Assembly: GCA_016720465.1 (NCBI GenBank)
Contig: JADKKO010000001.1
Coordinates: forward strand, 744,001-808,000
Length of the DNA stretch: 64,000 nucleotides
Reading direction: 5' to 3'
From: Holophagaceae bacterium
GTDB taxonomy: Bacteria; Acidobacteriota; Holophagae; Holophagales; Holophagaceae
Below the pieces are notes generated by a model. That model was not told where the DNA came from and did not search any database. It worked only from the letters and a program-made list of their open reading frames with translations. A program made the position numbers and the translations under genes. The stretch's first letter is position 1. Each line of letters starts with the position of its first letter. Shown one piece after another: positions 53,524 through 61,581 of the stretch.

Positions 53524-54684
53524 ATGCACGCCCTTCCCCGCCCGCTCCGCTCCTACATCCGCGACGAACGCCTGCTCCCGGTGGCAGACAAGGTCGCCCG
53601 GGGCGAGCGCCTATCTTTCGAGGACGGCCTGCTGCTTTACCAGACCCAGGATCTGAACGGCGTGGGCGCCATGGCCCATCATGTCCGCCTTTCCAAGCAT
53701 GGCCTGAAGACGTACTTCGTCGCCAGCCGCCGCCTGAGCTACACGAACATCTGCTATACCCACTGCCAGTTCTGCGCCTTCCAGGCCAAGCCCGGCGACC
53801 CGCGGGCCTATGTGCTCAGCGCCGAGGACATCATCAAGGACCTGGAGAAGCCCGAGAGCGCCGGCGTCCGCGAACTCCACATGGTGGCCGGCCACTACCC
53901 GAAACTGAAGATCGAGTATTTCGAGGACCTTTTCCGGAAAATCAAAGCGCGCTTCCCCGATATGCACCTGAAGGTCTTCACCATGGTGGAGATGGACTAC
54001 TACGCGCGGGTCAGCGGCATCTCCATGGAGGAATTCCTGGACCGCTGCGTGGCGGCGGGCCTGGAGAGCTGCCCCGGCGGCGGCGCGGAAATATTCGACG
54101 AAGGCATCCGCGAGCAGATCTGCATCGGCAAGAAGGATGCGAACGTATGGCTGAAGAACGCGGAGCTGTGCCATGCGAAGGGCATTCCCACGAACTGCAC
54201 CATGCTCTACGGCCACATCGAGGAGCCCAGCCATAAGGTGGACCACCTTTTGCGGCTGCGGGACCTGCAGGACCGCTCCTTGAAAAATGGGAAGACGGCC
54301 TTCCTCGCCTATATCCCCCTGGCCTACCAGAACGAGAACAACGAGCTGAGCCGCACCCACGTCATCCACGAGACCACAGGCGATGGTGATCTCCGCGAGA
54401 TCGCCGTGGCCCGGCTGCTGCTCGACAACGTGCCGCACATCAAGGCCTATTGGGTGATGATTTCGCCAGGAATGGCTCAAGTCGGACTCTCCTACGGCGC
54501 CGATGACCTGGACGGCACCATCATCGAAGAAGAGATCGCCCACGACGCCGGCGCCCTGACGCCACAGGGCCTCACCAAGGCGGAGCTGGCGCGCCTCATC
54601 CGGGCCGCAGGCTTCGAGCCCCTGGAGCGCGACAACCTGTACCGGACCTACGCGGAGGAGCCGCCGCTTCCGCAGCCGGTCTGA
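53524..54684 (+). CDS. mqnE: Aminofutalosine synthase (radical SAM)
   Basis: 386 residues. The 4Fe-4S/SAM motif CYTHCQFC, the HMVAGHYPKL segment and LSYGADDLDGTIIEE near the end favour MqnE over the related MqnC. It joins a chorismate-derived enolpyruvyl compound and adenosine to form aminofutalosine, an early step of the futalosine route to menaquinone. GAGG lies 8 nt before the ATG. No other mqn gene is in the window. Confidence 0.92.
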   Translation: MHALPRPLRSYIRDERLLPVADKVARGERLSFEDGLLLYQTQDLNGVGAMAHHVRLSKHGLKTYFVASRRLSYTNICYTHCQFCAFQAKPGDPRAYVLSAEDIIKDLEKPESAGVRELHMVAGHYPKLKIEYFEDLFRKIKARFPDMHLKVFTMVEMDYYARVSGISMEEFLDRCVAAGLESCPGGGAEIFDEGIREQICIGKKDANVWLKNAELCHAKGIPTNCTMLYGHIEEPSHKVDHLLRLRDLQDRSLKNGKTAFLAYIPLAYQNENNELSRTHVIHETTGDGDLREIAVARLLLDNVPHIKAYWVMISPGMAQVGLSYGADDLDGTIIEEEIAHDAGALTPQGLTKAELARLIRAAGFEPLERDNLYRTYAEEPPLPQPV

Positions 54685-54687
54685 CCG

Positions 54688-55239
54688 ATGGATTCGAAGT
54701 CCGAGCTGCGGAAGCGGATCCGCGCGCTGCGAAGCGGGCTTCCGGAGCCTGAACGCGTACGGCTTTCCGGCCTCATCTGCGATTCGCTCCGGCAGTTCTG
54801 CATCAGCCGCCGCCTCCACCGCATCGCTGCCTTCTGGCCCTTCGGTTCCGAGGTGGATCTGCGGGACTTCGTCCGCGCCCGCCCGGATTGGAGTTTCTAC
54901 TTCCCCAAAGTCGTCTCTTCGTCGCCGCCGCGCCTGGCCTGGGGCATGGAACCGCTGGAAATGGGGTTCTACGGCCTGATGGAGCCCCATTTCGCGCCGC
55001 ATTTCGATCCCCCCGCCCAGCTCCTTCTGGTGCCGGGGCTGGCCTTCGACGATCGGGGCTACCGCGTGGGTTATGGCGGCGGATACTACGACGCGCTCCT
55101 GGACCATGTCGGACCGGAGCTGATCGTGATGGGCGTCGGTTTTGAAGCGCAGGTCGTGGATCACGTCCCCGAAGATCCCCACGATATGCCCGTGGACTGG
55201 CTCTGCACCGAAAAGCGCATCCGGGATCTGAGGGATTGA
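54688..55239 (+). CDS. 5-formyltetrahydrofolate cyclo-ligase
   Basis: 183 residues. The N-terminal KSELRKRIRALR helix and the ATP-binding signature LVPGLAFDDRGYRVGYGGGYYD are typical. It converts 5-formyl-THF to 5,10-methenyl-THF. Starts 3 nt after mqnE, so probably co-transcribed. Confidence 0.94.
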   Translation: MDSKSELRKRIRALRSGLPEPERVRLSGLICDSLRQFCISRRLHRIAAFWPFGSEVDLRDFVRARPDWSFYFPKVVSSSPPRLAWGMEPLEMGFYGLMEPHFAPHFDPPAQLLLVPGLAFDDRGYRVGYGGGYYDALLDHVGPELIVMGVGFEAQVVDHVPEDPHDMPVDWLCTEKRIRDLRD

Positions 55240-55242
55240 CAG

Positions 55243-55890
55243 CTAACCGTCGTTACCGTTCAGTTTTTTCTCGAAATAAACATCGCCGTTGATCACGGTG
55301 GCGGTAAATCCCATGCGTTTCAGAAATTCCGTATGCTCGCTTAAATGGGATCGGGTCCGGATCGTGTGGACGTTGCGTGCTCTCAGGTAGTCGCGGTCCT
55401 TGTCGAAGATGAATTTCCCGACCTTGTAATCGCGGAATTGCGGAACGGTATAGTTGACCTCCACGACGATCGTCCCTTCTTCGGCCTTGCGGGCCACGAA
55501 CAGGTTTGCGATGGTCATATCGCGCAGGACCATGAAGCAGATCCGCCCTGCATCCTCCGTGAACTGGAAGCCGGGAAAGTACTTGGCGAGGTCTTTCCTA
55601 TAGAACTTGAGGAAGCTCCCAACGATCTCGTCGCCGGTCCGGATCTGGACGAATTCGAAATGTTCCTTCCGCGAGTAGAGACTGGCGAGTTGCGCCATAT
55701 TGATGATAAAAAGCACGCTGTTCGTCAGCATCACGGGAAATGCGTGGATCAGCCCGCCGTATAAAATGAAGGTGAGGTTGCCGAAAAGATTGATCCAACG
55801 GAACCACAGCGCCCGCTTGACAAGAAGCGATGTGGCCAGGAAAAGCGTTGCGAGATAACCGAGAGCTGAAATCATGTTGGACACCTGCAT
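55243..55890 (-). CDS. YgjV-like membrane protein with C-terminal acyltransferase-like domain
   Basis: 215 residues. About three membrane helices in the first 72 residues resemble YgjV-type or PnuC-like small membrane proteins. The remaining 140 residues look like a soluble alpha/beta domain, perhaps GNAT-like (the ICFMVLRDMTIANLFVARK stretch is a plausible core strand). AT content is clearly higher than in the neighbours, which hints at transfer. AGGA lies 6 nt before the ATG. It converges on the cyclo-ligase with a 3-bp gap. The domain calls are tentative. Confidence 0.65.
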   Translation of the reverse strand: MQVSNMISALGYLATLFLATSLLVKRALWFRWINLFGNLTFILYGGLIHAFPVMLTNSVLFIINMAQLASLYSRKEHFEFVQIRTGDEIVGSFLKFYRKDLAKYFPGFQFTEDAGRICFMVLRDMTIANLFVARKAEEGTIVVEVNYTVPQFRDYKVGKFIFDKDRDYLRARNVHTIRTRSHLSEHTEFLKRMGFTATVINGDVYFEKKLNGNDG

Positions 55891-55952
55891 AACAAATCCT
55901 GATTACCCACAAACCTCAGCCTGAAATCGCTTGGCACACATACGCGAAAAAG

Positions 55953-56255
<303 letters not shown>

Positions 56256-56331
56256 GTTTTTAATCGTGAAAATTAGATAGCTAAACTTGCTTTGTTATCA
56301 AATTGTCTTTTATGCAAAAAGGCACCAGGCC

Positions 56332-56658
56332 TCAGGATTCGGAGCTTGAAGGCCCCTTTCCGCTTGGTAGCGGAAATTTCGTCACTTTCGTCCGGCTTGG
56401 CCGGAAAAACAGCAATGTCTTGCCGATGCTCCACACATGCTCCAGGCCGCTGATCTTCCCGCACAGCGCGGCAATGACGGTTTTTTCGTCCTCGAAGGTG
56501 TTCTGGTTCAGTTTGATCTTCACCAGCTCTAGGCTGTCCAGCATGATGTCCAATTCCGAAACCAGCGCCGGCGTGACGCCGCCCTTGCCGATGTGCACGA
56601 CAGGCTTCAAGTGGTGGGCCTCGCCCTTCAGGTACTGGCGCTGTTTGGGTGTGAGCAT
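56332..56658 (-). CDS. YhbY/CRM-domain RNA-binding protein
   Basis: 108 residues. TPKQRQYLKGEAHHLKPVVHIGKGG is the standard start of the family; GKGG is the RNA-contact loop. E. coli YhbY associates with pre-50S ribosomal subunits. The last 20 residues are Ser/Pro-rich and not conserved. GGAG lies 6 nt before the ATG. Confidence 0.92.
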   Translation of the reverse strand: MLTPKQRQYLKGEAHHLKPVVHIGKGGVTPALVSELDIMLDSLELVKIKLNQNTFEDEKTVIAALCGKISGLEHVWSIGKTLLFFRPSRTKVTKFPLPSGKGPSSSES

Positions 56659-56715
56659 GGCGGTCTCCGGCTAAGCCAGTCTAAAGCACTCCACGGAAGC
56701 ATGGACTTTCTGCGC

Positions 56716-58377
56716 TCAGCGCCGCCGCACCAACACCAGGGTCCGGTCGTCGGCCAGGGGGGCGCCGCGGGTGTGGCGGTCCAGGGAATGGTGGATTTCA
56801 TCCCCGATCAGCGGGAGGGGCTTGCCTTTGTGGGCGCTCACGGCGTTCCGGATGCCCACCATGTCGAAATCGATGCCCGCGGGATTCTGGGCCTCGGTGA
56901 TGCCATCGGTGTACAAGGCCAGCATGTCGCCCACCTCGAGCGTCTGCTCGTCCTGGCCGTAGGGCGTGCCCGCCAGCATGGCCAAGGGCATGCCGTGGGA
57001 GCCCAGTTCCGCTTCGCTGCCGTCCGCCCTCAGCAGCATTCCTGGATTGTGGCCGGCGTTGGTGAACTGGATGGTTCCCGTGGCCGGATCCAGCAACAGG
57101 AAAAAGGCCGTGATGAAGCGGTTCTTGGCGGTGTGCAGGCCCAGCGCGCTCGAGAGCCGTGACGCCAGTTCGGACGGGGGCAGCATGATCTCCGCCCAGG
57201 CGTACATGTAGGCCGTGAAGGCCGCCATCATCAGGCCCGGCCCCATGCCCTTGCCGCTCACATCGGCGATGGCCACGTACAGCTTGCCGTCCGGCCGGGG
57301 CCAGTAGCCGTAGAGATCCCCGGAAACCTGCCGGGAAGCCTCGTTGGAGCCGTACAGTTCCCAGCCCACCACCACGGGGTCCTTCTCGGGCAGCAGCTTC
57401 TGCTGGATCTGGCGGGCCATGGCCAGCTCCTGGTCCATGGCCTTTTTCTTCTGCACCTCCTCCACCAGCCGGGCGGTGCGGATCTTGGCGGCGGCGATGT
57501 GGGCGAGGGCGGTGACCAGGCGCAGGTCGTCCTCGGTGAAAGGCTCGCGGTACGCCTTGGCGTCCATGTAGATCAGGCCGATGACCTGGCCCTCATGCTC
57601 GAGGGGCGTGACCATGATGGTGGCCATGCCGCTGCGCACGATGCTGGCGGCGGCGGAGGTCCTCGGATCGTCGAAGGCGTTGTTCACCAGCAGCGCTTCG
57701 CGCCGTTCCATGGCCGCGTCCACGAGGGTCTGGCTCAGCTTGATGGGCTTGCCCTGCAGGAACTCGTTGGTGCGCACCACCACCGGCTGCAATTCGCCAG
57801 CCAGATCCCTCAGCATCACCACGCTGCGGTCCGGTTCGAAGAACTGGAAGAGCCGCTCCATCAGGTGGTCCAGCAGGATTTCGGTCGCCACGTCCTGCAC
57901 CAGTTCCAGGGTCAGGTCGCTGACCATCGCCAGGGCGTCGAGCCACCGCTTGGCCTGGTTCTCGGGGTGGACCGTGCCATAGGAGCCGCTGCGCAGCTCC
58001 GCCGCCCGGAACACCATGGTGCCGCTGGACAATTGGTCCTTGGCGCCCTTGTCGATCTGCACCGCCGACATCATGGTGATATTGGTGGGTTCTTCCCCCA
58101 GGGTCATCATCACGGTGCCCAGCACCAGCTGGTCGCCGGCCTTCACGGGGTGGACTCCCCTGATCCGCTCCCCGTTCACCATGGTCCCGTTCAGGGAGCC
58201 CAGGTCCTCGATCAGGGCCTTGCCGTCCATGACTTCCAGCCGCGCATGGTGCCGCGACAGGCTGGCGTCCTCGACGACGATCTCGTTCTGCGCCGACCGG
58301 CCGATGCGCCAGGAGGACTGGTCGGGACCCAGCATTCGCGGGGCCTGGCCGGGGATTTTGAGGAAGAGGAGGCTCAT
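56716..58377 (-). CDS. FHA-GAF-PP2C (SpoIIE-type) serine phosphatase
   Basis: 553 residues from the ATG at 58377; ATG 58398 is also possible and neither has a clear ribosome site. An N-terminal FHA domain (WRIGRSAQNEIVVEDASLSRHHARL) binds phosphothreonine. A GAF domain follows (about 180-330), then a PP2C domain with DVSGKGMGPGLMMA and LYTDGITEAQN, the metal-binding aspartates. It may counteract or read the Hanks-type kinases; two such kinases lie in the window but not adjacent. Cytoplasmic. Confidence 0.93.
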   Translation of the reverse strand: MSLLFLKIPGQAPRMLGPDQSSWRIGRSAQNEIVVEDASLSRHHARLEVMDGKALIEDLGSLNGTMVNGERIRGVHPVKAGDQLVLGTVMMTLGEEPTNITMMSAVQIDKGAKDQLSSGTMVFRAAELRSGSYGTVHPENQAKRWLDALAMVSDLTLELVQDVATEILLDHLMERLFQFFEPDRSVVMLRDLAGELQPVVVRTNEFLQGKPIKLSQTLVDAAMERREALLVNNAFDDPRTSAAASIVRSGMATIMVTPLEHEGQVIGLIYMDAKAYREPFTEDDLRLVTALAHIAAAKIRTARLVEEVQKKKAMDQELAMARQIQQKLLPEKDPVVVGWELYGSNEASRQVSGDLYGYWPRPDGKLYVAIADVSGKGMGPGLMMAAFTAYMYAWAEIMLPPSELASRLSSALGLHTAKNRFITAFFLLLDPATGTIQFTNAGHNPGMLLRADGSEAELGSHGMPLAMLAGTPYGQDEQTLEVGDMLALYTDGITEAQNPAGIDFDMVGIRNAVSAHKGKPLPLIGDEIHHSLDRHTRGAPLADDRTLVLVRRR

Positions 58378-58508
58378 GGGTGTGATAACACGGGTCATGC
58401 TAGCAGCGGCTTCGCTGATTTTTACATTTTCCTTTTCACGCCCCCATGGAATCCGAGGGCGGGCCCGGATCCTGGCACCATAGGGGACATCCACCTTCAG
58501 GAGCTCCC

Positions 58509-59921
58509 ATGAAGCTGTCCACCCGCGCGCTTTGGACCTTGGCACTGCCCCTCCTCTTCTCTGCGCGCCTTCTGCCCGCCGCCCCGCCGCCCCGCACCCT
58601 GCGGGTGGATTACGTGCATCAGGGCACCGCCACCACCGAATCCTTCGGCCTGGACCGGGTGGTGCTGGAACCCCTGCCCTGGCCGGGCAATCCCGCCAAG
58701 CCTGTGGATGATTCCAATCTCGGCAAGTTCAAGTTCGAGGTGCGGAACGCCAAGACCAAGGAATTGCTGTACTCCCGCGGATTCGCGAGCATCTTTGGCG
58801 AATGGCAGGACACAGCCGAGGCTGCGAAAAGGAGCCGGGCCTTTTCTGAATCCTTCCGGTTCCCGAAACCCGGCGGCCCCGTGGAGATCCACCTGTTCCG
58901 CCGCGCCGAAGGCAATGGCTGGAAGGAAATCTGGACTCTGGACGTCGACCCCGGCGCGCAGGACGTGGACACGTCGGCCCCACTCAGCGCCGGAGGCCTG
59001 GTGGCGATCCAGAAAAGCGGCGACCCGTCCTCGAAAGTGGATTTCCTGATCCTCGGCGATGGCTACACCGCCGCAGAGCGGCCCAAGTTCATCAAGGATG
59101 CGAAACGATTGGCGGCGCTGCTTTTCGCTGTTCCGCCCTACCAGGAGCACAAGACGGATTTCAACGTGTGGGGCCTCTGCCCGCCCGCGCGCGAAAGCGG
59201 CATCTCCCGGCCCAGCACGGGCATCCACCGGCGAAATCCCGCCGGATCGACCTATGATGCGTTCCAATCCGAGCGCTATGTCCTGACCTTCGACAACCGC
59301 GCCTTCCGCGAACTCGCCTCCCAGGCCCCCTACGATTTCGTCGAGATCCTGGTGAACGGCCGCACCTATGGCGGCGGAGGCATCCACCAGCTCTACAGCA
59401 CCGTCGCCAGCGACAACGCCTTCTCGCCCTACATTTTCGTGCATGAGTTCGGGCACCACCTGGCGGGGCTGGCCGACGAATACTACACCAGCGATTCGGT
59501 GCTGGAGGCCGGGAAGCCGCGCACCGAGCCCTGGGAGCCCAACGTCACCGCCGATCCGGAGCGGCCCAAGTGGATGGCCTTGCTGAGCCCCGGCATCGCC
59601 TTGCCCACCCCTTGGAAGAAATCCGAATTCGAAGCCTTCAGCCACGGGATCCAGGCGGAGCGCCGCGCCATCCGGGCGGCCGGCAAGCCGGAAAAAGTGA
59701 TGGAGGATCTGTTCCGCCGTGAGCGCGAGCACGAGACCCGGTTGCTCGGCACCGACCTCCACAGCGGCGAAGTGGGCGCCTTCGAGGGCGCGAACTACGA
59801 GGCCACCGGCTACTTCCGGAGCCAGGAGGACTGCATCATGTTCACCCGGGACGAAGTCGGCTTCTGCGCCGCCTGCGCCAAGGCGATCAGGGGCGTCATC
59901 GCCCAGTACGCAGGACATTGA
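58509..59921 (+). CDS. Secreted M64-family metallopeptidase
   Basis: 470 residues from the ATG at 58509, with CAGGAG 5 nt upstream. Signal peptide to about residue 27, an M64 N-terminal domain, then the catalytic domain with VDFLILGDGYTAAE, HEFGHHLAGLADEYY (HExxH zinc site) and several C-terminal cysteines (ACAK). M64 includes the Clostridium ramosum IgA peptidase; the target here is unknown. Confidence 0.93.
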   Translation: MKLSTRALWTLALPLLFSARLLPAAPPPRTLRVDYVHQGTATTESFGLDRVVLEPLPWPGNPAKPVDDSNLGKFKFEVRNAKTKELLYSRGFASIFGEWQDTAEAAKRSRAFSESFRFPKPGGPVEIHLFRRAEGNGWKEIWTLDVDPGAQDVDTSAPLSAGGLVAIQKSGDPSSKVDFLILGDGYTAAERPKFIKDAKRLAALLFAVPPYQEHKTDFNVWGLCPPARESGISRPSTGIHRRNPAGSTYDAFQSERYVLTFDNRAFRELASQAPYDFVEILVNGRTYGGGGIHQLYSTVASDNAFSPYIFVHEFGHHLAGLADEYYTSDSVLEAGKPRTEPWEPNVTADPERPKWMALLSPGIALPTPWKKSEFEAFSHGIQAERRAIRAAGKPEKVMEDLFRREREHETRLLGTDLHSGEVGAFEGANYEATGYFRSQEDCIMFTRDEVGFCAACAKAIRGVIAQYAGH

Positions 59922-59944
59922 TACCCATGGCCACAGGAGCCCCC

Positions 59945-61477
59945 ATGCCGCGCTTTCTGCTCTCCCTGCTTCTCCTGGCGCTCGCCGCCTCCCCCGCCCT
60001 CCGGGCCCAGGAGCCGGTGAAGGCCGCCTCTGTGGAATCCGCCAAACCGGAGTCCGAACCGAAGCCCGAACGTTCCGTCACCCACCACAGCCTCCGCATG
60101 GGCGGCGTCCCCCTGGCCTACACCGCCACGGCCGGGACCTTCATCCTGCGTGATTCCAAGGGCGAGCCCTGGGCCCGCCTGGGCTACACCGCCTACATGA
60201 AAGATGGCGCGGACGCGGCCTCCCGGCCCATCACCTTCGCCTTCAACGGCGGGCCGGGCTCATCCTCCATCTGGCTGCACATCGGCGTCCTGGGGCCCAA
60301 ACGCGTGGTGACTCCCAACGCCGAGTTCGCGCCCCCCGCGCCCTACCGGATGGTGGACAACGAGGACAGCCTGCTCGACATTTCCGACCTCGTAATGATC
60401 GATCCAGTGGGCACGGGCTTCAGTTCCGCGGTGGGCAAGGCCACGGACAAGGATTTCTGGAGCGTGGATCCAGATATCGAATCCGTGGCCCGGTTCATCG
60501 CGCAGTTCACCGGCGAGGCGGGCCGCTGGAATTCGCCGAAATACCTGCTGGGCGAGAGCTACGGCACCACCCGCGGGGCCGCCATCGCGGACTACACGCA
60601 ATCCAATCTGGGCCTGGCCTTCAATGGCGTGGTGCTTGTTTCGGTGGCCATGGACCTGGAATCCATTTTCACGTTCCCGGGAAACGAGCGGCCCTATCCG
60701 TTCTTCCTTCCGACCTTCACCGCGGTGGCCGCCTACCACCACGCGCTGCCCGCCGAGCCGAAGGATGTGCCCGCGCTGCTGATCGAAGCGCGGGCCTTCG
60801 CGATGGGCCCCTACCTGTCAGCCCTGCTGAAAGGGGATCGCCTTCCTGTGGCGGAGTTGGATGCGGTGGCTGAGAAAATGCACGCCTTCACGGGGCTTTC
60901 GGTGGAGTACATCAGGGCTGCGCGGCTGCGGGTGAACCCCAACGCCTTCCGCCAGGAATTGCTGCGCGCCAAGGGGCTCACCGTGGGCCGCATCGATGCG
61001 CGGTACACGGGCCCGAATCAGAATCCGCAGGCCGAGGGCGCGCCCTGGGATCCCCATGGAAGCGCCGTTGGCGGGGCCTTCACGGCGGCCTTCATGGACT
61101 ACCTGCACAAGGATTTGAAATTCGGCGATGGCAAGGACTACCGCGTGTCAGGCCGCGACATCGGCCAGTCCTGGGATTTCAAGCACAAGATCGGCAACGC
61201 GACGCAGGCGATGGTGAACACCACGCCGGACCTGGCCCACGCCCTGCTGACGAATCCCCATCTGCGCGTCCTCGTGCTCAATGGCCTGACGGATCTCGCC
61301 ACGCCCTTCCTCGCCACGGAATACACCATGGACCATCTGAACCTGCCGCCGGCCTACCGCGACCACGTCGAACAGAAATACTTCGAGTCCGGCCACATGA
61401 TGTACCTCCATGAGCCCGAGTTGAAACAGATGAAGAAGGAATTGGCTGCGTTCATTAAAAAAACGATGCACCCCTGA
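59945..61477 (+). CDS. Secreted S10-family serine carboxypeptidase-like protein
   Basis: 510 residues from the ATG at 59945 (AGGAG 5 nt upstream). Signal peptide to about residue 21. The alpha/beta-hydrolase triad is visible: Ser in LLGESYGTTRG, Asp in NGLTDLATPF, His in FESGHMMY; the oxyanion loop is NGGPGSSS. It removes C-terminal residues from peptides. It follows the M64 gene by 23 nt, so the two are probably one secreted-proteolysis operon. Confidence 0.93.
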   Translation: MPRFLLSLLLLALAASPALRAQEPVKAASVESAKPESEPKPERSVTHHSLRMGGVPLAYTATAGTFILRDSKGEPWARLGYTAYMKDGADAASRPITFAFNGGPGSSSIWLHIGVLGPKRVVTPNAEFAPPAPYRMVDNEDSLLDISDLVMIDPVGTGFSSAVGKATDKDFWSVDPDIESVARFIAQFTGEAGRWNSPKYLLGESYGTTRGAAIADYTQSNLGLAFNGVVLVSVAMDLESIFTFPGNERPYPFFLPTFTAVAAYHHALPAEPKDVPALLIEARAFAMGPYLSALLKGDRLPVAELDAVAEKMHAFTGLSVEYIRAARLRVNPNAFRQELLRAKGLTVGRIDARYTGPNQNPQAEGAPWDPHGSAVGGAFTAAFMDYLHKDLKFGDGKDYRVSGRDIGQSWDFKHKIGNATQAMVNTTPDLAHALLTNPHLRVLVLNGLTDLATPFLATEYTMDHLNLPPAYRDHVEQKYFESGHMMYLHEPELKQMKKELAAFIKKTMHP

Positions 61478-61581
61478 AGCGTCATTTCTGCGGCAACCAG
61501 CCTGATGGCGCTTCATCCGCCAGGCCTTTGAATTTTCCATGCTCCAGCGAAGTCTTGGCTTTATGATGGGGCCTAACCCCC

